Shown here piece by piece: positions 8,385 through 18,050 of a DNA stretch of 64,000 nucleotides (positions are counted from its first letter, which is position 1; each line of letters starts with the position of its first letter). The translations under genes and the position numbers were made by a program. Source of the stretch: Tengunoibacter tsumagoiensis (lineage in GTDB: Bacteria > Chloroflexota > Ktedonobacteria > Ktedonobacterales > Ktedonobacteraceae); NCBI RefSeq assembly GCF_003967535.1, contig NZ_BIFR01000001.1, positions 3,595,001 to 3,659,000 on the forward strand, given 5' to 3'. A model generated the notes under the pieces. It saw only the letters and a program-made list of their open reading frames with translations, was not told where the DNA came from and searched no databases.

Positions 8385-10196
8385 ATGCAGAGTAGTCGAC
8401 TTGACCCAGTGACTATTGTTGACCAGCCTCCTGGCACAAAGCTCACCTCACATGTTACCAGACAGACACCTGTTTTTTTTCGCCCTCTGCTGCAGATTTT
8501 TAGCTGCCTTGTACTCTTTTTCGCTGCTTTCCTTCCTCGCTTTTTCCTCGCACAACGTTTAGATGTAGTGACGGATGAAGTGGTCTATATTACTGGAGGA
8601 AAGATCTATCTTCCTTTATTAACCCATCTCCCGGCTAGCCTGACCAGTCCGCTGTGGGTCTATAATAATGAGCATCCACCTCTGGTGAAGTTTCTAATCG
8701 GGCTATCTATGCGCATCAACACGCTCTCTGGACAACCTCTTGGGGATCTCCTGGCAGCTCGTCTTCCCAGTATCATCATGGGAACGGTACTCGTAGTTGC
8801 AGTCTACTGGCTGGGTCGTGCGCCCTTTGGTCATCTGGTCTCCTTTACGGCAGCCCTCTGTCTGGCATTTAGCCCATGGCTCGCTTATTTTAGCGCTCTT
8901 GCCTATCTTGATACGACTATGATGGTGCTCATTAGTATTGCCTATCTCCTCTTATGGCATGCTTTACGTCGCCCCTGGCTCTATCTTGTCACTGGTATCC
9001 TGTTAGGCCTGGGCGTGGCCAGCAAATACCCTGCAGCCTTTATTATTCCTGGCATGGTCGCCTTTCTTGCTTATTATTTTCTGGCTTTACGACCACGCCT
9101 ACCCCAGGACCAACAACCCCTTACCCCCTGGCGCTGGTGGGGAGGGGCAATTCTCCTTTCATTCATCACTTTTTTTGCCGTAGATCCCACTATCTGGCCC
9201 AATCCCTACCAGCGCATCGCCAATAGCTTTGGCTTTGAATGGATGCACTCAATGCATGGGCATTCGACATTTCTCGCTGGCTCCTATGCATCTCATATGC
9301 CACATTGGGCTGTTCTCTATATCGTTATCGCTAAATTAAGCGTTTTTGTCACTATTCCTGCGCTTCTGTTTGTCTTTGTTGCTCTCGTACAGCTGATACG
9401 TTTTCATCTCCATGCAACGACGATTCACGTCTCTGAGGCGACGTCCCTTTCTTTTCTTTGTATCTGGCTCTTTTCAACACTTTTTATGTTCAGCCTGTTA
9501 AATATCGTAGTTGGTACACATTATGATCTCCCAACAACTCCTGCGATCGTGATCGCTGGCAGCATGGGGCTGACATATCTTCTCCGTTATCGGCGCGGAT
9601 CGTTTGTGCTTCCATCTCTTCCCTTCGTTAAAAACCTTCCAGCTAGCCCTGGAGAACAGCGACGTTGGCGGCAGGTTTCGGGAAAAACAGGTATTCAAGT
9701 CGTGCTGCTGCTCTGTCTTACCATGCTTCCTCATCTCATCGGACTGATCACTGTACCGGCAGCAGAAGGGTATACCAGCGAACTTTTCCCAGGCGAAAAT
9801 GCAAGCTTACAGGTAGCCTATCCTGGCTATCGCGATGGACTCCAATGGATTGCCGCGCATGCTCAGCAGAGACATCCCCGTGTAGGACTGGTAGCACTTC
9901 CCTATACGCTAACCGATAAAGGCTATGGTGTCTCCTGGTATAGTTACAATAAGGATCTCACCAGTCGCTTTCAGATACACGAGGTTCATCCGAATGATAC
10001 GAGTTTCAACGAAGATTATCTTATCTGGCCCATGCATCTAGTCCAACGCGGCTATGCTATTCCAGCAGACTGGGATGCGCAAGTAATCCATCTGGTTACA
10101 GGCGGTCGGACGATATACTGTTATATCGTTACTCATAGACCCCAAACATCTGGCTCTCATCATCCATCCCAACCTCAGAGAGGTGGCTACCATTAA
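8385..10196 (+). CDS. GT39-family (ArnT/PMT-like) membrane glycosyltransferase
   Basis: A polytopic transferase that moves a sugar from a polyprenyl-phosphate donor to an acceptor on the outer face of the membrane. After a first transmembrane helix, an acidic DE pair appears at about residues 64-65 (VVTDEVVYITGG). NNEHPPLVKFLIG follows at about 95, the loop typical of GT39/ArnT enzymes. About ten more helices follow, and the last 130 residues form an external domain. The length of 603 aa is normal. Its end overlaps the next gene by 14 bases, so it heads a run of five same-strand glycosyltransferases. Donor and acceptor are unknown. The call as a GT-C fold enzyme is secure; the exact activity is not. 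Confidence 0.85.
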   Translation: MQSSRLDPVTIVDQPPGTKLTSHVTRQTPVFFRPLLQIFSCLVLFFAAFLPRFFLAQRLDVVTDEVVYITGGKIYLPLLTHLPASLTSPLWVYNNEHPPLVKFLIGLSMRINTLSGQPLGDLLAARLPSIIMGTVLVVAVYWLGRAPFGHLVSFTAALCLAFSPWLAYFSALAYLDTTMMVLISIAYLLLWHALRRPWLYLVTGILLGLGVASKYPAAFIIPGMVAFLAYYFLALRPRLPQDQQPLTPWRWWGGAILLSFITFFAVDPTIWPNPYQRIANSFGFEWMHSMHGHSTFLAGSYASHMPHWAVLYIVIAKLSVFVTIPALLFVFVALVQLIRFHLHATTIHVSEATSLSFLCIWLFSTLFMFSLLNIVVGTHYDLPTTPAIVIAGSMGLTYLLRYRRGSFVLPSLPFVKNLPASPGEQRRWRQVSGKTGIQVVLLLCLTMLPHLIGLITVPAAEGYTSELFPGENASLQVAYPGYRDGLQWIAAHAQQRHPRVGLVALPYTLTDKGYGVSWYSYNKDLTSRFQIHEVHPNDTSFNEDYLIWPMHLVQRGYAIPADWDAQVIHLVTGGRTIYCYIVTHRPQTSGSHHPSQPQRGGYH

Positions 10197-11559
10197 AAGC
10201 TCAACAAGAATATCCATCAGTGATCAGATGCGGCAGTCTGGTAGTACAAGAAGACAATTTTTCGTGGATAGCCTGCTTGTGATCATTCTACTGGCCCTTC
10301 TCTTTACAGGCATCTCAAATCAATTGGCAAAAGTGAATAGTGATGCCGCCAAATATCAGTGCTATGCTTTTGCATTCTGGCATGGAACACAGGCACTTCA
10401 TACTCTTCCCGAGGCTCAATGTGCGTTTCTGAAGCAGGCAGAACCAGCAGCAATCCTATTGGAAAACATGCGCCAGCATCAACTTCCAGACTTTCTGATC
10501 CAGTTCGTTGCCCAGCAGGATCAACGACAACCGTTTCATGCGTTACCCCATGAATATCCACTTCTTGCGTTAGCTACCTTCTTGCCTGGTTTACTCGCTC
10601 CTCCAAGTTCGTTTCAACTCGCTTTTGCCGGGTGGATGGCCTGTATTGTTGTTGCGCTTTTTGTCATTATGCGGATCGCAGGATCACGTTCAACGGCTCT
10701 GGCTTTTGCCTTTTATCTGGGTCTGGGAAGTTGGGCAACGGCGTTGGGGCGCTTTGATTTACTCCCAACCACATTTACGTTGCTGGCTGTTATCTGGGCG
10801 GAGAAGAAGCGCTGGCACTGGTCCTTTATCTGTCTGGCAATTGCAACATTGCTTAAGTTTTATCCAGCACTCTTTTTGCTCCCTTTCCTTATCGTTCAAC
10901 AACAGAACAGAGAGATGATGTGGTTGGATTGGCGTCGTTGGAGTCCTGTCGGGCTGTTTATCCTCATCTGCTCCTTTGTTCTGCTTCTCTCCGCAGCAAT
11001 GAGCCTGGAGGGGACCATAGCGCCGCTCAGCTATTTTGCCAATCGCCCACTTCAGGTAGAGTCCTTCTCTGCCTCGCTGGTGCGCATCCTGGGAGAGGCA
11101 GGTGGAACGACGCTACAGTATGGCTATTCGTATGGCTCACGCAATGTCTTTAGCCCACTTTCGCCTTTGATCGCCGGGGGGGCTACTCTACTCCTCTGTG
11201 CTGGAATCGTGTATACTTGTTGGCACCTCTGGCACCAGCGGATCTCGCTAGCTATGGCCGTCTTGTTGCTGCTACTGCTCTTGCTACTGACTGGCAAGGT
11301 CTTTAGTGCTCAATATATACTCTGGAGTACTCCTCTGGTGGCCTATGTCGGAGGTTGGAGATGGAGATGGCTTTCTGGCTGGGGGAGCATCTGCCTGCTG
11401 ACAACGCTGATTTATCCATTTCTTTATAATAGAACAGAGTATAGCGTTGGCTCGCTCTTACCAGATTTTTACCTTGTTGTTCTTGTTCGCAATCTTATTC
11501 TGTTGGGCTTTACCTGTCTGCTCTATTATCAGGCGACCCATCAGCAGACAGAGGTGTAG
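10183..11559 (+). CDS. DUF2029/GT87-like membrane glycosyltransferase
   Basis: A GT-C fold membrane protein of the DUF2029/GT87 kind, which uses lipid-linked mannose or a similar donor. It has about ten hydrophobic helices. A first external loop contains SDAAKYQCYAFAFWHG with the acidic residue placed as in GT-C enzymes, and a second carries HALPHEYPLLAL. It starts at GTG 10183 inside the end of the previous gene, with AGAGAG upstream, so translation is probably coupled. It is a clear paralogue of the minus-strand gene at 15675-17045: both share the (D)AA(K/R)YQCYA motif, the LPxxQC(A/T)FL loop and the LPxEYPLL segment. A conserved Cys pair in the first loop could form a disulphide. Substrates are unknown. 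Confidence 0.75.
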   Translation: MATIKSSTRISISDQMRQSGSTRRQFFVDSLLVIILLALLFTGISNQLAKVNSDAAKYQCYAFAFWHGTQALHTLPEAQCAFLKQAEPAAILLENMRQHQLPDFLIQFVAQQDQRQPFHALPHEYPLLALATFLPGLLAPPSSFQLAFAGWMACIVVALFVIMRIAGSRSTALAFAFYLGLGSWATALGRFDLLPTTFTLLAVIWAEKKRWHWSFICLAIATLLKFYPALFLLPFLIVQQQNREMMWLDWRRWSPVGLFILICSFVLLLSAAMSLEGTIAPLSYFANRPLQVESFSASLVRILGEAGGTTLQYGYSYGSRNVFSPLSPLIAGGATLLLCAGIVYTCWHLWHQRISLAMAVLLLLLLLLLTGKVFSAQYILWSTPLVAYVGGWRWRWLSGWGSICLLTTLIYPFLYNRTEYSVGSLLPDFYLVVLVRNLILLGFTCLLYYQATHQQTEV

Positions 11560-11562
11560 TTA

Positions 11563-12705
11563 ATGATAAAAAAGGTACCCTGGGGCCATATTCTCTGGCT
11601 CTTTGTCTTGACAAGGCTTTTTCTCGTTGCAATAACCTATATTGCCTATATTTTATTTACCGCTCCCAAATATAGTAGCACCCCCGTGGATGTGGTTGCA
11701 CTCTTCACAACCTGGAACCATTGGGATGCCGCGAATTATACACGCATTGCTGAATATGGCTACTTGCCGTTCGATATTGCTTTCTTTCCGCTCTACCCGT
11801 TCCTGATTGCAGCGTTTAGCCATCTCCTGGGAAGCTGGAGCTATATTCTCGTCGGTACTATTATAAGTAATCTGGCCTTGCTGGGGACGCTCTGTTTTCT
11901 CTATCTTCTGACTACCGAACATTTTGGCACCGAGATTGCGAAACGTACGCTGCTCTACCTCTGTCTGTTTCCAACGGCTTTTTTCTTCTTTGCCCCTTAC
12001 AATGAGTCGCTCTATCTCTTCTTTTGTACAGGCTGCTTCTATGCATTGCGCCGCGAGCGCTGGTGGTGGGCAGGGATCTTTGGCTTCTTTGCGGCCTTAA
12101 CCCGTAATGTGGGAATCCTGTTGCTGCTTCCTTATTTTTATGAGCTCTGGCCCCGACGTGCAGAGGTACTGGCTACGGCCAAAGGCTTTATCCATAGAAC
12201 ATTTCCTATGCTTCTGATCCCTCTGGGGACTGGAGTCTTTGCGCTCTATTGCTGGCGTGTTTTTGGGAGTCCATTGGCCTTTGTGACGGTGCAGGCCCAT
12301 GCTGGACGACATCTGGCCTGGCCCTGGGTGGGTGTAGGACGTTCTCTGCAATCGCTGTTCTTCCTTCAACCATTTGGCTCTTCGAATCAGGCTCATATTC
12401 TGCTCAATCTGGCGGCCACGCTCGGGTTCATAGTATTGCTTATCGTTGGGCAACGCTCCTTGCCCAGGGTCTATACGCTCTGGATGGCGGTTTTCATGGT
12501 GTATATCTTGCTTTATCCTGCTTTGGAGAAGCCTGATCCCTTACTCTCTAATCAACGCTTTGTGCTTGAGATGTTTCCTGCTTTTATGACCCTGGCTCTG
12601 GTGGGCAAACGCTATCCACGCGTTCACAATAGCCTGATGGCACTCTTTCCAGGTCTGTTAGCCATTTTGAGTATTATGTTCCTGCTCAATCGCTGGATGG
12701 TGTAG
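11563..12705 (+). CDS. PIG-V-like mannosyltransferase (copy 1)
   Basis: A membrane glycosyltransferase resembling GPI mannosyltransferase 2 (PIG-V), one of the GT-C enzymes that use polyprenyl-phosphate mannose. The signature loop after helix 1 is WNHWDAANYTRIAEYGY followed by FFPLYPFLI, where the WDA Asp is the likely catalytic residue. About ten helices follow, with the internal motifs LLYLCLFPTAFFFF and ALRRERWWWAG. It begins three bases after the previous stop, so the two are almost certainly cotranscribed. The neighbouring gene at 12799 is a close tandem copy of identical length (380 aa). The acceptor is unknown; a bacterial envelope glycolipid is more likely than a protein. Confidence 0.82.
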   Translation: MIKKVPWGHILWLFVLTRLFLVAITYIAYILFTAPKYSSTPVDVVALFTTWNHWDAANYTRIAEYGYLPFDIAFFPLYPFLIAAFSHLLGSWSYILVGTIISNLALLGTLCFLYLLTTEHFGTEIAKRTLLYLCLFPTAFFFFAPYNESLYLFFCTGCFYALRRERWWWAGIFGFFAALTRNVGILLLLPYFYELWPRRAEVLATAKGFIHRTFPMLLIPLGTGVFALYCWRVFGSPLAFVTVQAHAGRHLAWPWVGVGRSLQSLFFLQPFGSSNQAHILLNLAATLGFIVLLIVGQRSLPRVYTLWMAVFMVYILLYPALEKPDPLLSNQRFVLEMFPAFMTLALVGKRYPRVHNSLMALFPGLLAILSIMFLLNRWMV

Positions 12706-12728
12706 CCGAGAACGGCTCTTGTTTCAGC

Positions 12729-12757
12729 TTGACTTTCCTTGCTGTGCTCGCTAGAAT
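12729..12757 (+). promoter_or_regulatory. Predicted promoter of the second PIG-V-like gene
   Basis: TTGACT (12729-12734) and TAGAAT (12752-12757) are separated by exactly 17 bases, 41 bases before the start codon at 12799. This suggests that the second copy can be expressed independently of the upstream operon. Confidence 0.62.
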
Positions 12758-12798
12758 ACTGACCATTGGCACCAGAATTTGTGTAAAGAGGATTTTTT

Positions 12799-13941
12799 AT
12801 GAAACGTGCTCCTGTATGGGATATCTTCGGTCTGTTTTTTGTTACGCGTCTGCTCCTCATTCTGGTGACATACTTTGGATATATTATCCTGACTCAGGAT
12901 AAGTATGGTACTACGATGGTGCCCATACAGACACTGTTTGGGGCCTGGAACCATTGGGATGCCCTGATCTATCTGCGTATTGCTCACTCGGGCTATCAAC
13001 CACCTTACGATTTCGCTTTCTTTCCTCTGTTCCCAACGCTTATCTCTCCTTTTGCTCATCTCCTGGGAGACAACAGTTACCTGATCATTGGAATGCTTAT
13101 TAGCAATCTAGCTCTCCTGGGGGCTCTCTTTCTTCTCTATCAATTGGCGATAGAGATGGGAGGGTCGGTGGTCGCCAGACGAACACTGCTCTATCTCTGC
13201 ATTTTTCCGACAGCGTTCTTTTTCTTTGCTGCTTATACGGAATCTCTCTTCCTACTTCTGACGACTGGAACGTTTCTTGCTCTCCGTCGCGAGCGCTGGT
13301 GGATCGCAGGCCTGCTGGGTTTTCTGGCGGCGCTGACACGCAATATAGGGGTTCTGCTTATCCTGCCCTTTCTCTATGAGGTCTGGGTTACGCGCCCACG
13401 TGAGCATTTTTCTCGCCAGACAGTTCTGCTTCATCTCTTGCCTATTGTATTTATCCCTCTGGGGACGTTGCTCTACTGCCTCTTCTGCTGGCAGATGACT
13501 GGAAACATTCTTGAGTTTGCTACGGTTCAATCACACTGGTCACGAGAGATGGCCTGGCCCTGGGAAGCTATCTGGCAATCGCTCTTTGAGATGTTCTGGA
13601 ACCAGCCGTTTGGCTCATTTAATCAGGTCCATACGTTGCTTGATTTTAGCGCCACAATTGGCTTCCTTATTCTCGCTGTCCTGGGCTGGAAAAAGGTGAG
13701 ACGAAGCTATACCATCTGGCTGGCTGTACAGTTGCTCACAATTCTCCTTTCTCCAAGCCTGAATCAACATGATCCAATGATCTCTAACCAACGCTTTGTG
13801 TTGGTCATGTTCCCGGCCTTTATTACCATGGCGCTTCTTGGCATCCAACATCCACGCTTCCATCAGGCTCTTGTCTGGATCTTTCCCGGGCTCCTTGCAA
13901 CATTGAGTTTGATCTTTGTGATGAATCTATGGATGGTCTAA
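12799..13941 (+). CDS. PIG-V-like mannosyltransferase (copy 2)
   Basis: A tandem paralogue of the gene just upstream, with the same 380-residue length and motif order: WNHWDALIYLRIAHSGY, FFPLFPTLI, LLYLCIFPTAFFFFA and ALRRERWWIAG. The two are alignable end to end, including the final LNRWMV/MNLWMV. Unlike copy 1 it has its own near-consensus promoter, and AAGAGGA precedes ATG 12799. The pair could add two successive sugars to one glycan, or one copy could have diverged in acceptor. This is inference. The conserved WDA aspartate and FFPL motif are intact in both, so both should be active. Confidence 0.82.
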   Translation: MKRAPVWDIFGLFFVTRLLLILVTYFGYIILTQDKYGTTMVPIQTLFGAWNHWDALIYLRIAHSGYQPPYDFAFFPLFPTLISPFAHLLGDNSYLIIGMLISNLALLGALFLLYQLAIEMGGSVVARRTLLYLCIFPTAFFFFAAYTESLFLLLTTGTFLALRRERWWIAGLLGFLAALTRNIGVLLILPFLYEVWVTRPREHFSRQTVLLHLLPIVFIPLGTLLYCLFCWQMTGNILEFATVQSHWSREMAWPWEAIWQSLFEMFWNQPFGSFNQVHTLLDFSATIGFLILAVLGWKKVRRSYTIWLAVQLLTILLSPSLNQHDPMISNQRFVLVMFPAFITMALLGIQHPRFHQALVWIFPGLLATLSLIFVMNLWMV

Positions 13942-13964
13942 AGTTGGAGGAGTCTCTTGTTCCG

Positions 13965-15671
13965 ATGAAAAATTCTGTTGCATCCGCATCTCAACCATCC
14001 TCTTTGCATCGATCACCTGATCGCTCTCTCGGCTACTCACAGTGGACGCTTCTCTTCTTTGTTGTTGCGCTCCTGCTTTGTATTGGCGTGAGTATCGCTC
14101 CCCTCAATCGGCTCGCAGGGACGACGGAGCTGCTGGCTCTTCCATTTAATGCTCTCCTGACATGGCCTGGAAGCTGGCTACCTGGCGATCTCCATCTCAC
14201 AAACGATCGAATAATGTCGATCTCATCCACGAATATGTTGCTCTTTTTGGGGCTTGTGGCAGGTGAATTTGTGCTCTATGGCCTGGGAGCCTGGTGGCTC
14301 TCATCACGTATAGCTCTACGTCATTCAAAGCAAATGTTCTGGTGGCTTGTTGGGGCTACCCTCCTGGCCGGGCTACTCTTTATCTTTACTCCTGCGATGA
14401 TCTCTCACGATGCTTATGTCTATGCAGGGTATGGTCGCACTCTGGCGGTCTATCAGGCAAACCCTTATTTTGTGGCTTTGACCGCTTTCCCTCATGATCC
14501 CTTTATTCGCTTGGATGATTGGAAAGATGCTCCTTCAGCCTATGGTCCGCTCTGGCTGCTTATCTGCACGCTCAGTGCCTACCTCTGTGGAGAGCATGCT
14601 GTTCTCTATGTCCTCTTTTATCGGACGCTCGGATTGGCCGCCCATCTCCTCAATCTTCTCATTATTGCTCACACGCTTAAACTGATGGGGCGCTCTCCAC
14701 GAACTATTCTGCTGGGCGTCTGGCTCTATGCGCTGAACCCGTTAGTGCTTCAAGAGAGCAGTTTAGGTGGGCACAACGATACCTTTCTCGCGACGTGCAT
14801 CTTAGCAGGGATCTGGCTCAGTGTTCGGATTGAACAACAGGGCACTTTTCTGAGGTGGCGTGGCTATCTTGCGCCGCTACTAGCTTTTACGTTTGCGCTA
14901 TTGATCAAGTTTACTGCTGCCCCTCTGATAGCGCTATTCCTGCTCTTACTTGCCATTCGGAGCCTTCAACAGGATAGAAAAGAGCTTTCATTCACGGATC
15001 TGCTCCGTCGCTCAGGAATGACCACTCTTCGACGGCTCATGCTTGCAGGACTGGTAATTGGTGGGAGTATTCTTCTGTTCTATGGACCATTCTGGACAGG
15101 CCATTCGCTGGCTGAGATCCTGGCAAGCTTTACGTCTCCTCCTTCAGCCAACCAGGCCTATGGCTCAATTCTCCATGCCATTATTAAGCAGGTAAATACC
15201 TACGGTCTGCCTCAAGTTGGTTGGCAGGCAGAGCTCCTGACACTATTTGGCAGCCATAAACTCTGGCAGAATATCAATACGTTAACAATGGTCGTGCTCA
15301 TCCTGGTGGCCGCAGTCTGGCTCTGGCGCACTCCGACAGTGCGAACGATGCTGCTCTCGGCATTAAGCATGCTAGGAGCTCTTCTGGTTATAACGCCCTG
15401 GTTCTTTCCCTGGTATGTTATCTGGCTTATCTGTCTGGTCCCTTTCTGTCTTCCTTTGAGCCAGAACCGTCTGGATCGGGCGCTACTGGTGGCGGCTCTG
15501 GTCTTCTCTGCATCCGCACACTGTATCTATCTTTTCGCTAAAGGGTATCCACCGGCTGGTACCTGGATCGGCTGGACGGCCATCACAACGATTGGCCCTC
15601 CTTTGCTGGCATTGGTGATAGGGCTGTGGTGGCCTCGCACGCATCAGGAGAGAGCTTCATTTGAGGTCTAA
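13965..15671 (+). CDS. MptB-like polyprenol-phosphate mannosyltransferase
   Basis: A large GT-C membrane enzyme resembling the alpha-1,6-mannosyltransferases MptA/MptB that extend lipomannan in actinobacteria. The diagnostic external loop is SHDAYVYAGYGRTLAVYQANPY, with an Asp where those enzymes have theirs, followed by SAYGPLWLL and a LNPLVLQESSLGGHND segment. About twelve hydrophobic helices are visible. ATG 13965 (568 aa) is preferred because GGAGGAG lies 12 bases upstream; an ATG at 13929, overlapping the previous gene, has no ribosome site. The gene faces the minus-strand glycosyltransferase at 15675 with only three bases between the stops. The mannose donor and acceptor are inferred from family only. 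Confidence 0.77.
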   Translation: MKNSVASASQPSSLHRSPDRSLGYSQWTLLFFVVALLLCIGVSIAPLNRLAGTTELLALPFNALLTWPGSWLPGDLHLTNDRIMSISSTNMLLFLGLVAGEFVLYGLGAWWLSSRIALRHSKQMFWWLVGATLLAGLLFIFTPAMISHDAYVYAGYGRTLAVYQANPYFVALTAFPHDPFIRLDDWKDAPSAYGPLWLLICTLSAYLCGEHAVLYVLFYRTLGLAAHLLNLLIIAHTLKLMGRSPRTILLGVWLYALNPLVLQESSLGGHNDTFLATCILAGIWLSVRIEQQGTFLRWRGYLAPLLAFTFALLIKFTAAPLIALFLLLLAIRSLQQDRKELSFTDLLRRSGMTTLRRLMLAGLVIGGSILLFYGPFWTGHSLAEILASFTSPPSANQAYGSILHAIIKQVNTYGLPQVGWQAELLTLFGSHKLWQNINTLTMVVLILVAAVWLWRTPTVRTMLLSALSMLGALLVITPWFFPWYVIWLICLVPFCLPLSQNRLDRALLVAALVFSASAHCIYLFAKGYPPAGTWIGWTAITTIGPPLLALVIGLWWPRTHQERASFEV

Positions 15672-15674
15672 CAA

Positions 15675-17045
15675 TTACGGCTCTGGTACAATCCTCTTTG
15701 GGGCAGAGATCCAGAAAATCATGACGATAAATAGCACTAATAGCAGGTTGCGCACGCTCGACACCGGATAGAAGAGAGGGAGAGAGGGGACAGAGATCAG
15801 TGAACGCGTCATCAAGTAAATAAAGGGATAGATCCAGCTCGTCAACGATGCAATCGCGGTCCAGAGGAACAACCACGAGCGCCTGGTTCCACCACTATAG
15901 GCAACAAACGGGATCACCCAGAGGAGATACTGCGGACTAAAGACTTTGCTGGTGATCATGATGATCAACAATGTCAACAGACTGGCCAGCGAGAGATCAA
16001 TAGAACCTCTCCATTGCAACCAATACGTATAGCCCAATCCAAGCAGAAGTAGACAGCTCATACCCAATGAGACCCCTGCCGCCAGTGGACTAACGACATT
16101 TAGTGACCCAAAACTGATCTCATGTGAAAGCGCTCCCCATCCGAACAGGCTGACCAGCCAGAGCAAAGAAGCGTTCAACGATTCTACCTGAACTGGTCGA
16201 TCGCCAAAATAGCTAAAGGGGGCCAGCGTGCCTGCCACGCTCAACAGGAAAGAGATGCAGAGAATGAGCAGGCTCAGGGCACAGAATACACCTGCGGAAC
16301 GCCAGCGACTCCGCATGTTCCATGGACCATGTAGCTCTCTCTGTTGAGCCAGCACAAAGGGTAACAACAAAAGCACAGGATAGAGCTTGCAAAAGGTTGC
16401 CAACGCCAACCAGGCAAAGGCCCAATTCCAGCGCCGCCGTACAGCAAAGAGAAGAGCCAGCAATGTCAGCAGGACAGAGACAATATCAAAACGCCCTCCC
16501 ACTGTTGACCACCCACCCAGAACGAAATACAGGGCACAGGCAAGGAACGCAGAACGCGAATGCCATCTTCTCAAGAGTAAACAACAACCAGCCGCAAATA
16601 ATGTCATAACAACGGCAAAGACAACCTGATACCAACCTCCTGATGCCAGTAAGCCCACGGAAAAAGGGATGAGGGTTAGAAGAGGATACTCATAAGGAAG
16701 GGTGTGTAAGGGACTCGATGGATCCTGGTTCAGGATAAATTGCAGCATCCATGGCGGGGCACCAGTCTGGCGCAGGCTATGGAGTAGCGTCTCCTGAGTA
16801 ATAGGTGGCAGGTCCTGGGGCTTTGGGTGTGTCAGAAACGTACATTGTGAATGAGGAAGCGTTTGCAGCTCTGCCTGCCCCTGCCAGAATGCTAGAGCAT
16901 AACACTGGTAGCGAGCGGCATCGGTATAGGTTTTGAAGAACTGCCAGGAGGCTCCATAAAAAAGGAGGGCACACATACCGCAAAGAAGAACGTAATCCAG
17001 AATCGTCCAAAGCTGGCGATGCCCTCTTGCCTTCCAGATCTTCAT
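15675..17045 (-). CDS. DUF2029/GT87-like membrane glycosyltransferase (paralogue)
   Basis: A second member of the family found at 10183-11559, on the opposite strand. It shares DAARYQCYALAFWQG, the LPHSQCTFL loop and a LPYEYPLLTL segment, and has the same number of hydrophobic helices (about ten) and almost the same length (456 against 458 aa). ATG 17045 is preceded by GAAAGGA. Its position, convergent with the MptB-like gene and divergent from dedA, gives it separate control from the main operon. The duplication across strands suggests an old local duplication followed by inversion. Function is inferred as polyprenyl-phosphate-sugar dependent glycosyl transfer; donor and acceptor are not visible. 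Confidence 0.75.
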   Translation of the reverse strand: MKIWKARGHRQLWTILDYVLLCGMCALLFYGASWQFFKTYTDAARYQCYALAFWQGQAELQTLPHSQCTFLTHPKPQDLPPITQETLLHSLRQTGAPPWMLQFILNQDPSSPLHTLPYEYPLLTLIPFSVGLLASGGWYQVVFAVVMTLFAAGCCLLLRRWHSRSAFLACALYFVLGGWSTVGGRFDIVSVLLTLLALLFAVRRRWNWAFAWLALATFCKLYPVLLLLPFVLAQQRELHGPWNMRSRWRSAGVFCALSLLILCISFLLSVAGTLAPFSYFGDRPVQVESLNASLLWLVSLFGWGALSHEISFGSLNVVSPLAAGVSLGMSCLLLLGLGYTYWLQWRGSIDLSLASLLTLLIIMITSKVFSPQYLLWVIPFVAYSGGTRRSWLFLWTAIASLTSWIYPFIYLMTRSLISVPSLPLFYPVSSVRNLLLVLFIVMIFWISAPKRIVPEP

Positions 17046-17246
17046 CTCTCAACATCCTTTCGATATTTCAATGGAGTTTAGACTTACGGGGCACCAGTAT
17101 AAAGATCCTGGGGAGCGCTGTCACCACAAGTCTTCAGGATATTAGCCATATTTCTCTAGAAAGAGTACTATACATAACCAGGATAAAAATAATTAGACAA
17201 TTATATCAGATAATTATTGTCATCAATTGAAAAGGAGAATGTTCCC

Positions 17247-17927
17247 TTGAATGGTATTACTTTCTGGCTTACACGGGCAATGATCAGTCCCCTGGGCGCT
17301 ATCGATATTTTACAGATCTTACAAAATGCCTTGAACGTTGCAGGCTACCCTGCTGTAGCAGTAGGTGTTATGATTGAAAGCTCGGGCATCCCCTTTCCTG
17401 GTGAAACAATGTTGCTCCTGGCGGCTTTCTATGCAGCGACAAACCACCAGCTTTCTATTCCCATTGTGATTGCTTGTGCCGCACTGGGCGCAATTATTGG
17501 TGATAATATCGGCTATTACGTTGGTCTTACAGGGGGCAAGGCTCTGGTAAACCGCTATGGCCGCTATATCTTTCTCAAACCAGAACATCTGGTGCGGGCC
17601 GAAACGTTTTTTGCCAGGCATGGAGATAAGACCGTGTTTCTAGGGCGCTTTGTCGCCGTACTACGAGCCTGGGCCGCGTTTCTGGCTGGCGTCAATAAGA
17701 TGCATTGGCGTACATTCTTGATCTATAATGCAGCCGGAGGCATTCTCTGGGCCACAATCTTTGGTCTGTTGGGCTATTATGCTGGAAAGGTCTTTCACGA
17801 TAACTTTGCTCAAGTCGAGAGGCTGGCCCGGAATGTGACATGGATTAGTGGCACAGTCATTGTTATTGGAGTCATCATCGCCGTTATCTGGTACCAGCTA
17901 CGCAAAAAAAAGCTTTCCCCCAAATAA
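17247..17927 (+). CDS. DedA-family membrane protein
   Basis: An integral membrane protein of the DedA/SNARE-associated family, whose members act in lipid carrier recycling and membrane homeostasis. Visible family features are ESSGIPFPGETMLLLAAFYA near the N-terminus, GAIIGDNIGYYVGLTGGKAL, FFARHGDKTVFLGRFVAVLRAWAAFLAGV with the conserved Arg and the FLAG-like motif, and a C-terminal helix followed by a lysine-rich tail. The start is set at TTG 17247 because AAAGGAG lies ten bases upstream; a TTG 30 bases earlier has no ribosome site. Recent work links DedA proteins with undecaprenyl phosphate flipping, which would suit its place beside polyprenyl-phosphate-sugar enzymes. That link is inference. 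Confidence 0.9.
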   Translation: MNGITFWLTRAMISPLGAIDILQILQNALNVAGYPAVAVGVMIESSGIPFPGETMLLLAAFYAATNHQLSIPIVIACAALGAIIGDNIGYYVGLTGGKALVNRYGRYIFLKPEHLVRAETFFARHGDKTVFLGRFVAVLRAWAAFLAGVNKMHWRTFLIYNAAGGILWATIFGLLGYYAGKVFHDNFAQVERLARNVTWISGTVIVIGVIIAVIWYQLRKKKLSPK

Positions 17928-18050
17928 CGAAGGAAGCTCTTTCTTTTGGTGAGAAGCATACTTACAATCATCTCATATCCAAAAGCTATCCCAAATGGTA
18001 CAATAGCAGTAATCAGGGTGCAGTCTGAATAAGAAACGAGGAAGAGGTAT

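Noticed and set aside
10304..10561. Minus-strand reading frame inside a glycosyltransferase gene
   Set aside because: It is an antisense shadow of a strongly supported gene.
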